Source of the DNA: Fibrobacter sp.
GTDB lineage: Bacteria > Fibrobacterota > Chitinivibrionia > Chitinivibrionales > Chitinispirillaceae
Assembly: GCA_012523595.1 (NCBI GenBank)
Contig: JAAYIG010000105.1
Coordinates: 1 to 64,000, forward strand
Length of the DNA: 64,000 nucleotides
Reading direction: 5' to 3'
The notes beneath the pieces are model-generated. The model searched no databases. It was given only the letters and a program-made list of their open reading frames with translations, and was not told the origin of the DNA. The position numbers were made by a program, and so were the translations under genes. Of this stretch, positions 36,068-44,779 are shown in pieces. How positions within the stretch are numbered: the first letter of the stretch is position 1; every line of letters starts with the position of its first letter.

Positions 36068-36418
36068 TCACTTCCGGTACATGCGTATAAAGAGAGGGCC
36101 TTTTTTGCTGTTTTCCTGAATCATCTTGTCCAGGGAATATATGGAGTCGCTTCTCATGTCAATTTTATGCACGACCTCACCCTTGGCATTGTAAAGCACC
36201 GCGCGCTTGAATCCCTGAAGTTTGCGGGCGTCCGGACGACTCCCCATCACCGATATAAACGCAATATCCTGATTACTGGAATAGGATCTGGCTTTAAAAG
36301 TGTTCCTGTTTTCCGAATCACTCTTCCCGCCCTTGACCGGCTCGGAACCATATACAGAAGAGATGAAGAAAACTGGTATCAGTACTGCAAACAGCAACCA
36401 TCCAACTGAGCTTTTCAT
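36068..36418 (-). CDS. Small exported protein with a sorting-tail-like C-terminus
   Basis: 116 residues. A signal peptide ends near SSVYGSE. The middle is polar and probably unstructured. The last 50 residues (FKRAVLYNAKGEVVHKIDM ... KKGPLFIRMYRK) follow the beta pattern of type IX-like sorting tails (hydrophobic strand, N/DxxGxxV, strand, short final strand), though the typical glycine-aromatic step GxYxxR is replaced by GPLFIR. GGGGG precedes the ATG. Not in an operon. The cargo part is very short, which is unusual. Confidence 0.65.
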   Translation of the reverse strand: MKSSVGWLLFAVLIPVFFISSVYGSEPVKGGKSDSENRNTFKARSYSSNQDIAFISVMGSRPDARKLQGFKRAVLYNAKGEVVHKIDMRSDSIYSLDKMIQENSKKGPLFIRMYRK

Positions 36419-36525
36419 ACCGGCCCCCAGAAAGGTAAACTATCACTGCACTACTTTGTCAATATAAGGAAAAAGCCCTCTATTTACTTAATAAAGAATA
36501 ACTGCCCACGCCTGCACTCCAAAGA

Positions 36526-37374
36526 TCAAGATCTGTAGGCAAGGAGACGTTTACTGCGGGATGAATGCTTCAGCCTCCGCAAAGCCTTCTCCTTTATCTG
36601 ACGCGCCCTCTCCCGGGTCAGGTTAAACCGCTGGCCTATTTCCTCAAGGGTATGAGAAGTATCCTCCCCTATTCCGAAATATAACCTCACAACTTCCTTT
36701 TCTCTCTCACTGAGAGTCTCAAGGGTGTGATTTATCTCATCCTGAAGTGAAATCTCCATTAGCCCGTCATCCGGCTGCTCCTGATCCTCATCCTGAAGAA
36801 TATCCATCAGCTTGGAATCTTCCCCGTGCTGAAGCGGGGCATCCAGAGACATATGACTGTTGCCGATCTTTATCGTCTCCCGCACTTCAGCTTCATCAAT
36901 ATTGAGCTCAGCAGCAAGCTCCTCTACATTGGGAAGACGACGATACTTCTGCTCAAGCTTGCTTTGCATCTTCCCTATCTTATGAATTGTACCAACCCGG
37001 TTAAGCGGCAACTTTATTATTCGGGATTGTTCAGCCAAAGCCTGTAAAATGGCCTGCCTTATCCACCAAACCGCATAAGAGATAAACTTGAAATTCTTCT
37101 TCTCATCAAAGCGCTTTGCAGCCCTGATTAAACCCAGATTACCCTCATTTATCAGGTCACTCAGGGGTAATCCCTGATTCTGATAATTCCGGGCAACGCT
37201 TACCACAAATCTCAGATTAGCTTTTACCAGCTTCTCAAGCGCCTTCCGGTCACCTTTGCGAATCCTTACGGCCAGCTTGGATTCCTCTTCTACCGTCAGG
37301 CTCCTGTTTTTCCCGATTTCTTTAAGATAAAGCGCAAGCGAACCCTCCTCAGGAAGAAATTGCGATTTTTCCAT
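36526..37374 (-). CDS. rpoD: Primary-type RNA polymerase sigma factor, short form
   Basis: 282 residues. Region 1.2 ([21 protein letters not shown]), region 2 ([46 protein letters not shown]), region 3 and region 4 ([37 protein letters not shown]) are all present. Region 1.1 and the non-conserved insert are absent. This is the length and make-up of the Bacteroidetes/Chlorobi housekeeping sigma. It could be the only primary sigma or a group 2 paralogue; which one cannot be told from one window. GGAG lies close before the ATG. Confidence 0.88.
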   Translation of the reverse strand: MEKSQFLPEEGSLALYLKEIGKNRSLTVEEESKLAVRIRKGDRKALEKLVKANLRFVVSVARNYQNQGLPLSDLINEGNLGLIRAAKRFDEKKNFKFISYAVWWIRQAILQALAEQSRIIKLPLNRVGTIHKIGKMQSKLEQKYRRLPNVEELAAELNIDEAEVRETIKIGNSHMSLDAPLQHGEDSKLMDILQDEDQEQPDDGLMEISLQDEINHTLETLSEREKEVVRLYFGIGEDTSHTLEEIGQRFNLTRERARQIKEKALRRLKHSSRSKRLLAYRS

Positions 37375-37448
37375 ACTCTCCGTTTCACCTCATATATAAA
37401 AACCAGCTATGTAAATGCTGTCCTGGTACTCTCTGAAAAAATTCTTAC

Positions 37449-37478
37449 AATATAAACAAATCCACACTTTATGTGCAA
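37449..37478 (-). promoter_or_regulatory. Putative promoter of the sigma factor gene
   Basis: On the minus strand TTGCAC (37478-37473) and TATATT (37454-37449) are 18 bases apart, about 75 bases before the start at 37374. The same spacing and -10 sequence are seen in front of rplM. Confidence 0.5.
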
Positions 37479-37590
37479 TCCAACCTAGTTTTTCGATTAT
37501 ATCATCATGGAAAACAGATATAAAGAACTTTCCAAAAAAATCGGCTCTGCTCTGGATTTCTCCAGAAAACCAAGCACTAAATTAATTCCT

Positions 37591-38430
37591 CTAAATGGTG
37601 ATTTCAAACTGGTTTCCTACCGCAAAACAATCCATCCCGCAATTATTCCTCTTGATTATTCTCTTAGAATCCCTTACTATTGACTCCTGTTGCCTGTCGG
37701 TTCGATAGCTGTTAATGTGGAAAAGTCCAAGTCTCTTCACACCTGCCCTGATCCCAAGCTCAACCACATCAGTGTACATAGAATGACCCCAGGCCTTAAA
37801 TTTCCTGTACTCCTCCCTGTCAAATTCTGCATCATGAATCAACAGGTCCGCATTTTTACAGAAATCCACGTAATACTCAAAAGGCTGACTCCCGGGCAGG
37901 TCATAACCAAGCTCATTGTCCGTCAGAAATACAAAAACCTTCCCTTTTTCCTTAATTCTGTATCCCAGCCCCCCATTCGGATGGTTCAAATAAATGGGTG
38001 TTACCTTTACAGAACCTATCCGGAAAGATTTGGCCATGATATCTTTGTAGCGTACTCTGGCAGGAAGGTTCTTAAGATCCACCGGAAAATATGGAGACCT
38101 CATCATCCCATGCAATGCACTCTCGAAACTGGAAATCTTAAAAGGACACCCGTAAATATTTATACTGAATTCACGACTATAAACAGGACCGAAAAAAGGA
38201 AGCCCTATTATGTGGTCAAGGTGAAGATGAGTGAAGAGGATGTTTAGTTTTCTGATCTTTTCCCTCATCAACTTAACACCCAGATTCCTTATACCGCTTC
38301 CTGCATCCAGGATTATTAAATCACCTTCCCCGGACCTGACCTCCACACATGCAGTATCCCCCCCATACTTAATGAATTCAGGACCACTTACGGGTATGGA
38401 CCCTCTCGATCCCCAGCAACGAATGCGCAT
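37591..38430 (-). CDS. Metallo-beta-lactamase-fold hydrolase
   Basis: 279 residues from the ATG at 38430 (GAGG seven bases upstream; a GTG two codons earlier is less suited). It starts MRIRCWGSRGSIPVSGPEF, a form shared with the PhnP/RNase Z-like branch. Metal ligands: THLHLDHIIG (HxHxDH), NHPNGG, TDNELG and HDAEF. The final His position is in LFHINSYRTD. Probably binuclear zinc or iron. Members often contain this fold alone and act on phosphodiesters or as signalling domains. Substrate unknown. Confidence 0.87.
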   Translation of the reverse strand: MRIRCWGSRGSIPVSGPEFIKYGGDTACVEVRSGEGDLIILDAGSGIRNLGVKLMREKIRKLNILFTHLHLDHIIGLPFFGPVYSREFSINIYGCPFKISSFESALHGMMRSPYFPVDLKNLPARVRYKDIMAKSFRIGSVKVTPIYLNHPNGGLGYRIKEKGKVFVFLTDNELGYDLPGSQPFEYYVDFCKNADLLIHDAEFDREEYRKFKAWGHSMYTDVVELGIRAGVKRLGLFHINSYRTDRQQESIVRDSKRIIKRNNCGMDCFAVGNQFEITI

Positions 38431-38662
38431 CTTCACACCTCATCAAAGCAACATTTTTGATTAAATCCAGAAAAATCACTTCTTAACCCTGATAATCCGC
38501 AGCAGACTATTTACCAGCTCAATCTATCCTTAATTTCTCCGAACACGCCACAGAATCCAATATTATAAATCTTCACTGTTTAAAATACGATAAAAAAGTA
38601 TCCCCTCTTGATTTAGATAACCGGGTCCGGTCAGAAGATTTCAGGGACTTGATCGTATTTCT

Positions 38663-38690
38663 TTGACAGCCTACCGTCAAAAAGTATATT
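38663..38690 (+). promoter_or_regulatory. Putative sigma-70-type promoter of rpmB
   Basis: TTGACA at 38663-38668 and TATATT at 38685-38690, 16 bases apart, 37 bases before the rpmB start. The best consensus match noticed in the window. Confidence 0.65.
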
Positions 38691-38726
38691 TGAAGATTAC
38701 TCTGAAAATTGATATCAGGAGGAAAT

Positions 38727-38909
38727 ATGTCAAAAACTTGCGAAATATGCGGAAAACACCCGCAGTCCGGTAATACAATCTCGCATGCGCACAATGTAAA
38801 TAAAAGGATTTTCTATCCGAACCTGCGCACAATCAAAAGGGTTGTAAATGGTACTTCCAAAAGAATAAAGATCTGCATGAAGTGCCTCAAGGCCATGGCC
38901 AAAAACTGA
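38727..38909 (+). CDS. rpmB: 50S ribosomal protein L28, zinc-binding form
   Basis: 60 residues from the ATG at 38727 (AGGAGG four bases upstream). MSKTCEICGKHPQSGNTISH and NKRIFYPNLRTIK are L28. The CxxC pairs at 5-8 (CEIC) and near 52-55 (CMKC) make this the C+ form that binds zinc; organisms often have a second, C- copy under Zur control elsewhere. It ends directly against the convergent gene at 38910. Confidence 0.95.
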   Translation: MSKTCEICGKHPQSGNTISHAHNVNKRIFYPNLRTIKRVVNGTSKRIKICMKCLKAMAKN

Positions 38910-40190
38910 CTATCTTTGCTCCGTGCTTCCAGCACGGAGCCGAAGCCCCTTTTCTCTCCCCTGGTTCCCAGTCCTGATAAAAAGTAATGAGGAATTGCAG
39001 AAATTTATTTTTCGTCCCAGAATATCTGTTTCAAAGCCTTCCCTTATTTTAAAAACCTTTCTTACTCTGCTGAGCTTTATAGATGTAAAGTGATCACACC
39101 CATCAGGATCAATCAACTCAAAATCATCAAACAATGCCTGCGCATTTGAAGAGGTATACAACCCTGCTTTATGATATAAAGCTTCAGCAGGTTTAGATTC
39201 AACTAATGAGCCATTGATCAGAAATTGAAGCTCTCCATTTTCTCTTTTCAACTCCAGAGTATAGATACCCTCAGATTCTGATCGCTTAATAAATTCAAGC
39301 TCCGGGTCCTGGCCATCTGAATGGACAGAATACTGGCTCTTTCCATTGATACAGAAAAACAGATTGGTATTGCCGGAAAGCACAAAGAGGCCGCAAAGTG
39401 AACTGCTGTCACTTCCTGAAGGGTTTACAGTTGTTTTCATGCAGAAATTCCCGAGTGGAATCTCCAGCCCATAAAAGAATTCCTGATAAGCTGTCGTTGT
39501 GACTTTCAGGACATTGTCCCCTCGTACTGCGTCTCCACTTCCATCTGTTGTCCACCCAAAAGCAGCAGTATCCCGGAAATCATCCCTGAAACAGGTAAAA
39601 GTTGCTGAGTCAATGGTTTCATCCCTGAAAACCACATCATCAAAGGATGCAGAAATATAGGGCTGGGCAAGCAATCCGATATCACCGCTTTCCAGTTCAG
39701 AATCAGTAAACGAAAAGATGAAATACCCGTTACAGAAAACACTTATCCGCTCCCCTTTTTTGCTCACTGAGATCTGGTTCTCGGTCTTCTTCACAAAAGG
39801 GCTTTCCTTTGAAGAGATAAGGGTTGCTCCGTCAGGGCTGTGCCTGTAAGCGAAAACCGAGCCATCACCAGTCATTACTGCATAAGAATCGGCCCCTTCA
39901 TCTGTGTTTCTCAAGCAGAAAAGGAGTCCCGCACCGGGATAAACCGATACTACTTTTGCACTGAAAGTGAAATCCGGGTATTTCTGAGGCATATTATGTA
40001 CCAGCATCGCAGAATAAACCATACTTGTATTGTCAATTGATGCAGATCCGCCGCTGAAACCGGCACTTCCGCCATTGTCAATACGTGCCACCCAATTCAG
40101 AGTCGAGAGCGCTTCGTTACTGAAGTCGTCCTCGAACAGAATCGAAGCTCCCAGAAGGGTGGAAATCAATATAAACAGAATTGATCGCAT
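38910..40190 (-). CDS. Secreted protein with two LamG-like domains
   Basis: 426 residues. A signal peptide of about 18 residues is followed by two concanavalin-like beta sandwiches, at about 18-190 (LFEDDFSNEALSTLNWVAR) and 200-365 (CFRDDFRDTAAFGWTTDGSG). Each ends with an ASFDDVVF or ALFDDFEL strand, as in DUF1080/LamG-type carbohydrate-binding units. The C-terminal 45 residues include ETDILGRKINFCNSSLLFIR, reminiscent of a sorting tail, then a basic end. No catalytic domain seen. Its last codons overlap the hairpin at 38918-38940. Confidence 0.75.
   Translation of the reverse strand: MRSILFILISTLLGASILFEDDFSNEALSTLNWVARIDNGGSAGFSGGSASIDNTSMVYSAMLVHNMPQKYPDFTFSAKVVSVYPGAGLLFCLRNTDEGADSYAVMTGDGSVFAYRHSPDGATLISSKESPFVKKTENQISVSKKGERISVFCNGYFIFSFTDSELESGDIGLLAQPYISASFDDVVFRDETIDSATFTCFRDDFRDTAAFGWTTDGSGDAVRGDNVLKVTTTAYQEFFYGLEIPLGNFCMKTTVNPSGSDSSSLCGLFVLSGNTNLFFCINGKSQYSVHSDGQDPELEFIKRSESEGIYTLELKRENGELQFLINGSLVESKPAEALYHKAGLYTSSNAQALFDDFELIDPDGCDHFTSIKLSRVRKVFKIREGFETDILGRKINFCNSSLLFIRTGNQGREKGLRLRAGSTEQR
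38918..38940. terminator. 9-bp hairpin between rpmB and the convergent gene
   Basis: GCTCCGTGC and GCACGGAGC (38918-38926 and 38932-38940) are perfect complements with loop TTCCA. It starts nine bases past the rpmB stop and lies inside the last codons of the minus-strand gene. There is no T tract directly after it on either strand, so it is a weak or Rho-assisted terminator for rpmB at best. Confidence 0.45.
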
Positions 40191-40316
40191 CCTGTTTATT
40201 ATAACCTGAGTTTACGTAAAGGACAACAATTACAGAGAAGGAAATGAAATCTGTCAGGTACGCCAAAAGGCAATACCTTACTATCTGCATCTACCATTTA
40301 CAATCGCAGACTGTCG

Positions 40317-41168
40317 CTATTTTCTCCTCTGGCACCTTGGCTGAACCGGCTTTCCCTGTGGATAGGAGCCAAGAAGACGGTAAAACCGGGTGATTTCCTG
40401 CAAATTGGAGATTGCGTTCCGCTGAGATTCCGATTCGGCTGAACCTTCGAAGTCAAGATAAAACAGGTACTTGAATCCTTTCCCATGCACCGGGCGTGAT
40501 TCGATTTTATAGAGATCGATATCTCTGAGGGCAAACGCCCCGAGACATTTGAACAAGGCACCCGGAACGTTTTTCATGGAGAAAACTACCGATGTTTTCA
40601 CCGGTACACCTTTCGGAGGTTTTTCCGCCTTTCTTGCCACTATCAGAAATCTTGTAGTGTTCCATTTGTTATCCTCGATGTTGCCGGCCAGAATATTCAT
40701 GTTAAAGTCGATAGCCGCCTGCATCGATGCCACAGCCGCGGAGTCATCCAATTTCTCGTCTCTGATCTTCTTCACGGCCAGAGCAGTATTGGGATAAGGA
40801 ATCTTCTCTACATTCGGGAAACGTTTCAGGTACTCTTTACATTGAGCTAAAGCCTGGGGGTGAGAGAATATTCTTCTCACCTGTGTTTTTTTCACTCCTT
40901 TATTGGCAATAAGGAAATGCCCGATCCGCAACAGTATCTCACCTGTTATGAATAGTCCACTCTCCAGAAGGAGATCATAGTTCTGATGAATACTCCCGGC
41001 AAGGGAGTTTTCAATCGGTACTATTCCATAGCGGCAGTCACCATCAGCAACAGATCTGTAAATTTCCGGGAAATCAGGTTTTGCCTGAAGCTTTGCCGAA
41101 GGGCCGAAATGCTCTATAGCGGCCAGTTCACTGAAGGAGCCGCGCTCACCAAGAAAAGCAACTTTCAT
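40317..41168 (-). CDS. pheA: Prephenate dehydratase
   Basis: 283 residues, stand-alone dehydratase without chorismate mutase. FLGERGSFSELAAIEHFG opens the catalytic domain; PIENSLAGSIHQNYDLLLES and the catalytic NTTRFLIV follow. The ACT domain (about 195-265) has VPGALFKCLGAFALRDIDL and the ESRP Phe-binding motif, so feedback control by phenylalanine is expected. Its ATG overlaps the NlpC/P60 stop. Last gene of a nine-gene run. Confidence 0.95.
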   Translation of the reverse strand: MKVAFLGERGSFSELAAIEHFGPSAKLQAKPDFPEIYRSVADGDCRYGIVPIENSLAGSIHQNYDLLLESGLFITGEILLRIGHFLIANKGVKKTQVRRIFSHPQALAQCKEYLKRFPNVEKIPYPNTALAVKKIRDEKLDDSAAVASMQAAIDFNMNILAGNIEDNKWNTTRFLIVARKAEKPPKGVPVKTSVVFSMKNVPGALFKCLGAFALRDIDLYKIESRPVHGKGFKYLFYLDFEGSAESESQRNAISNLQEITRFYRLLGSYPQGKPVQPRCQRRK

Positions 41169-41707
41169 TTGAACAACCTCCGTACCTCCAGTAAACGTTG
41201 AGAATAATACTTTTCACTCAGATTACTGTATATTACACCTTTACTGCTGCTTGCATGCGCAAAACGCCCCTCACCCAGAAAAATACCTACATGATTGACA
41301 ATCCCCCTCGACCCCTTAAAGAATATAAGATCCCCATGACGAGCCTGCTGCATGGGAACTACCCTTCCGTATTTCCTGAGTTTCCTGGTGGAATGCGGGA
41401 GTTTCACTCTGCTTACATCTCTGAAAACAAGGCAGACAAAGCCGGAACAATCCACACCCTTTCTGCTCATTCCTCCATAGCGGTATGGAGTACCAATGTA
41501 GGACGCTATTACCGAAGAGAGACGGGATTGAGGAATCTGGTAATTTTTACGGTAATCCCAGTCCCGGGGCACAAGATACTGTTTTGAAGTGGTCCCTGTC
41601 TGAGGAGAACCACGGGAATATTTCACCGATGGAGCACAGCCGGAAAAGAAAAGAACTGCACTTATAAACACCGCACTAAGTCCGAAACCCGGCCCGGAAC
41701 TTTTCAT
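41165..41707 (-). CDS. NlpC/P60 lipoprotein, cell-wall peptidase
   Basis: 180 residues from the ATG at 41707 (AGGGA upstream). The lipobox FFSGC puts the lipidated Cys at 24. The NlpC/P60 domain (about 65-175) has the catalytic Cys87 in VDCSGFV, His139 in VNHVGIF and a third polar residue at His151 (FAHASSS). Such enzymes cut peptidoglycan peptide stems, commonly the gamma-D-Glu-meso-DAP bond. Starts 14 bases after gatA. Confidence 0.93.
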   Translation of the reverse strand: MKSSGPGFGLSAVFISAVLFFSGCAPSVKYSRGSPQTGTTSKQYLVPRDWDYRKNYQIPQSRLSSVIASYIGTPYRYGGMSRKGVDCSGFVCLVFRDVSRVKLPHSTRKLRKYGRVVPMQQARHGDLIFFKGSRGIVNHVGIFLGEGRFAHASSSKGVIYSNLSEKYYSQRLLEVRRLFK

Positions 41708-41720
41708 CAAATATTCCCTG

Positions 41721-43157
41721 TCAATTTCCCTTCATCTCCTGAACCGCAAATGCCATACGCAGTGCCGTATCCTCTCTCCAGTGGGGAGCCATGAACTGAA
41801 CCCCGACAGGAAGACCTTCTGCAAAAGGACAGGGAACACTGAGGGCAGGAATTCCTGCCAGATTTGCTGAAACAGTATAGATGTCAGTCAAATACATCTG
41901 TAAAGGATTATGCAGCTTTTCGCCCAGTTTGAATGCGGGTGCCGGAGTAACAGGTGATATGAGGATATCACATTTCTGAAATGCCCGCTCAAAATCTTCC
42001 TTTATCAGTGTCCGTACCCTGGCCGCTTTCAGATAGTAGGCATCGTAATAACCTGAACTGAGCACGTATGTACCCAGCATTATTCTCCTCTTTACCTCTT
42101 CCCCAAAACCCTGTTTACGGGTTTCGCTGTACATGTCAATAAGGTTTGAACTCCCGCCGCTGCGGAAACCATACTTTACGCCATCATAGCGGGCAAGGTT
42201 CGAAGATGCTTCTGCTGTACAGATTATATAATATGTTGCAATTGCGAAAGAAACATTCGGCAGGGATACATCCTCCACAACCGCACCCGATTTCTTCAGA
42301 CGCCCGACAGTCTCCAGAATCGGCTTTCTGATTTCATCTGTCAAACCCTCGCCGAAATACTCTGCAGGCAGGCCGATCCTCAACCCTCTGATATCACCAC
42401 TGTAAAGAGAGGTGGAATCGGCAAAGGGTTTACCGGCACAGGTGGAATCCCGCTTGTCAGCACCGGAAATTACAGATAGCAGAAGTCCAAGATCCCGTAC
42501 ATCGGAGGCAATAGGGCCGATCTGATCAAGTGATGATGCGAAAGCGACCAGGCCATACCGGGAAACCCTGCCATAAGTCGGCTTTAAACCTGCCACCCCG
42601 CAATGGCTGCAGGGCTGTCTGATAGAGCCACCGGTATCAGAACCCAGAGCAGCAGGAACAAGCCCCGCTCCAACAGCCGCAGCACTTCCTCCGCTCGATC
42701 CCCCGGGGATCCTCTCCTGGTCAACAGGATTTCTTGTGACACCGAAAAATGATGTTTCTGTGCTGGATCCCATCGCGAATTCATCGAGATTGGCCTTACC
42801 TGCAATTACTGCCCCGGCCTCAAGCAGCATCTCCACAACTGCCGCATTGTAAGGGGGTTTGAAATCCTGAAGCATCCTTGACCCACAGGTTGTCGCCGTT
42901 CCTTCAGTGCAGATATTGTCCTTTACAGCCAGGGGAACACCAAGAAGAGGCATCTTCTCTTTTTGTTCATCAGGAAGAGAGTCCAGAGCTTTAGCCCTTG
43001 CTATAGCTTCCTCCTCCTGAACAGAGATGAAAGAATGCAAACTGCCGTCTTTCTCACTTATCAGATCAAGCGAACTTTTAACTGCTTCCAGGCACCCGAT
43101 CTCTTTTCTGCGGATCTTCTCGACCAGCCTGGAAACTCCCATACCTAAAAAAGCCAT
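41721..43157 (-). CDS. gatA: Aspartyl/glutamyl-tRNA amidotransferase subunit A
   Basis: 478 residues. Amidase-signature triad: Lys in PLAVKDNICTEG, the cis-Ser in PGGSSGGSAAAVGAG, and the nucleophile Ser in GSDTGGSIRQP. MGSSTETSFFGVTRNP and the GLKPTYGRVSRYGL stretch are GatA-specific. It supplies ammonia to GatB for transamidation of misacylated Glu-tRNA(Gln) or Asp-tRNA(Asn). AGGAAGG precedes the ATG. gatB and gatC are not adjacent, which is not unusual. Confidence 0.97.
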   Translation of the reverse strand: MAFLGMGVSRLVEKIRRKEIGCLEAVKSSLDLISEKDGSLHSFISVQEEEAIARAKALDSLPDEQKEKMPLLGVPLAVKDNICTEGTATTCGSRMLQDFKPPYNAAVVEMLLEAGAVIAGKANLDEFAMGSSTETSFFGVTRNPVDQERIPGGSSGGSAAAVGAGLVPAALGSDTGGSIRQPCSHCGVAGLKPTYGRVSRYGLVAFASSLDQIGPIASDVRDLGLLLSVISGADKRDSTCAGKPFADSTSLYSGDIRGLRIGLPAEYFGEGLTDEIRKPILETVGRLKKSGAVVEDVSLPNVSFAIATYYIICTAEASSNLARYDGVKYGFRSGGSSNLIDMYSETRKQGFGEEVKRRIMLGTYVLSSGYYDAYYLKAARVRTLIKEDFERAFQKCDILISPVTPAPAFKLGEKLHNPLQMYLTDIYTVSANLAGIPALSVPCPFAEGLPVGVQFMAPHWREDTALRMAFAVQEMKGN

Positions 43158-43212
43158 TCTAAAAACCTTCCTGTTAATTGTTCCGGCATGAACCGGATCG
43201 CACCTTCAATGC

Positions 43213-43509
43213 TTATCTGTACCAGCGAAACAGATATAGACTGACAAAAATTCCTATTATGGAAAGCAAACTGAATCTGATCATGAAACCGAACTGGAAT
43301 TTGACAGCATGCAGATCTATCAGTGCTGGCTTGTTATGCGCGAAATCCCCAATTCCGAATGGAATGCTGTAGGTAAAAAACGTCTTTACAACATTCTCGC
43401 CTCCGGGCAGCATCGATACTATACTGTTAAGATAAGCTCCGATAATGATCCCCACAAAAACCACCAGCACAATTGTAGAGATCCGTTTTTCCTTTAAAGG
43501 AACCGCCAT
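43213..43509 (-). CDS. DUF4321-type membrane protein
   Basis: 98 residues from the ATG at 43509 (AGGA five bases upstream; a GTG at 43560 would overlap the protease gene). Two membrane helices flank a loop, and the second half (HAVKFQFGFMIRFSLLSIIGI) follows the DUF4321 pattern, a small protein often found near envelope or division genes. Function unknown. Lies between the protease and gatA. Confidence 0.75.
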   Translation of the reverse strand: MAVPLKEKRISTIVLVVFVGIIIGAYLNSIVSMLPGGENVVKTFFTYSIPFGIGDFAHNKPALIDLHAVKFQFGFMIRFSLLSIIGIFVSLYLFRWYR

Positions 43510-43540
43510 ACCGATCCTTTCTGTAAAATGCCCAGCGTTT

Positions 43541-44779
43541 TTATCTTCCGGTATACTCACTGAGAGTCAGACCGGTTTCTATAGTCTTGCCTTTTCTAAT
43601 GATAACCAGTTTTACCTTGTCATCTACAAAGTAATCCAGGAAGAAACCATCGATATCAGCATGACTCTGAATCACTCTTTTTCCCATCCGCCGGATAATA
43701 TCACCCACACGTAAACCGGCTTTCTCCCCGGGACTGCCCGGCTGTACACTGACAATTACCACACCATCAGTACCTTCGTATCCCAGAGAGATCGCTATTG
43801 AACGATTAAGATTCTTCACTGATATCCCGGTCCACACCTGCCTGCGTTTTCCATATCGAATCAGTTCTTCGGCGACTTTCCTGGCACGGTTTATAGGTAT
43901 GGCAAACCCAATCCCTATAGACCCCTTGCTGGCATTTGATCCTGTATAGATAAAGGTGTTTATCCCGATAACTTCCCCAAGGGCATTGACCAGTGGTCCG
44001 CCACTGTTTCCTGGATTAATGGCTGCGTCGGTCTGAATCATTCCCTGATAGTAAACACCTTCCGTAGGAGCAAAATTCCTGTTAAGTGCGCTTACTACTC
44101 CAACTGTCACTGTAGGATGAGCATCATTTATAAAATTCAGAAACGGGTTGCCTATTGCAATGGCCCATTCACCGATCATTGCCTCGTCAGAATTCCCGAA
44201 CCGTACAGACTTGAATTTATCACCCTTTACAGATATTACCGCCAGATCCGACCTTTCATCTGCACCTACCACAACCCCCTCAACCTGGCGCCCGTCGGAA
44301 AAATTTACATACAGCTTGGCTGCATTCTGCACAACATGGTAATTCGTGAGAATCATACCATCTTTACGGATAACAAATCCCGAACCGATGCTTTCAACCT
44401 GACGGTACCTGGGCATAAGCTCCGGTCCAAAGAAAAAATCAAAAAAATCATCGGAATAGTACTGGTTCCGCACTACCTGGATCTGAGTGACTACTATGCC
44501 AACAACACAGGGCGCCACAAGCCTTGTCGATGTTACTATGGCGTTTTTCCTCGACTGGTTCAGTTCATCCTGAGCAACAGCCGTCTCCTGACGACGATAA
44601 TTCTTTTCAGGTTCAGACTCACGGTACACAGTATCGACAGATTCGGTGTAATTTGAAAAGAACTGGAAGTTTCCGTTATAGAGACGGCGCATGAATTCGG
44701 CACCGCCAATAAGACCGGCACCAATCCCAAGGACCAGAAACAGAAGGTATACGGAAGCTTTTCCCTCACACCGGTACAT
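43541..44779 (-). CDS. HtrA/Deg-type periplasmic serine protease, membrane anchored
   Basis: 412 residues. An uncleaved N-terminal helix (about 10-28) anchors it. The trypsin-like domain has His148 (TNYHVV), Asp178 (RSDLAV) and Ser259 (NPGNSGGPL). One PDZ domain (about 315-405) closes the protein (SPGEKAGLRVGDIIRRMG). A single PDZ plus anchor is the DegS layout. In that case it would make the first cut for RseP, encoded 15 kb away, but a general quality-control protease is as likely. Start ATG overlaps the truA stop by one base. Confidence 0.93.
   Translation of the reverse strand: MYRCEGKASVYLLFLVLGIGAGLIGGAEFMRRLYNGNFQFFSNYTESVDTVYRESEPEKNYRRQETAVAQDELNQSRKNAIVTSTRLVAPCVVGIVVTQIQVVRNQYYSDDFFDFFFGPELMPRYRQVESIGSGFVIRKDGMILTNYHVVQNAAKLYVNFSDGRQVEGVVVGADERSDLAVISVKGDKFKSVRFGNSDEAMIGEWAIAIGNPFLNFINDAHPTVTVGVVSALNRNFAPTEGVYYQGMIQTDAAINPGNSGGPLVNALGEVIGINTFIYTGSNASKGSIGIGFAIPINRARKVAEELIRYGKRRQVWTGISVKNLNRSIAISLGYEGTDGVVIVSVQPGSPGEKAGLRVGDIIRRMGKRVIQSHADIDGFFLDYFVDDKVKLVIIRKGKTIETGLTLSEYTGR

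Noticed and set aside
37508-37684. A 58-codon plus-strand frame starting MENRYKELSKKIGSALDF
   Set aside because: It looks protein-like at the start, but it has no ribosome binding site and half of it is antisense to the MBL-fold gene.
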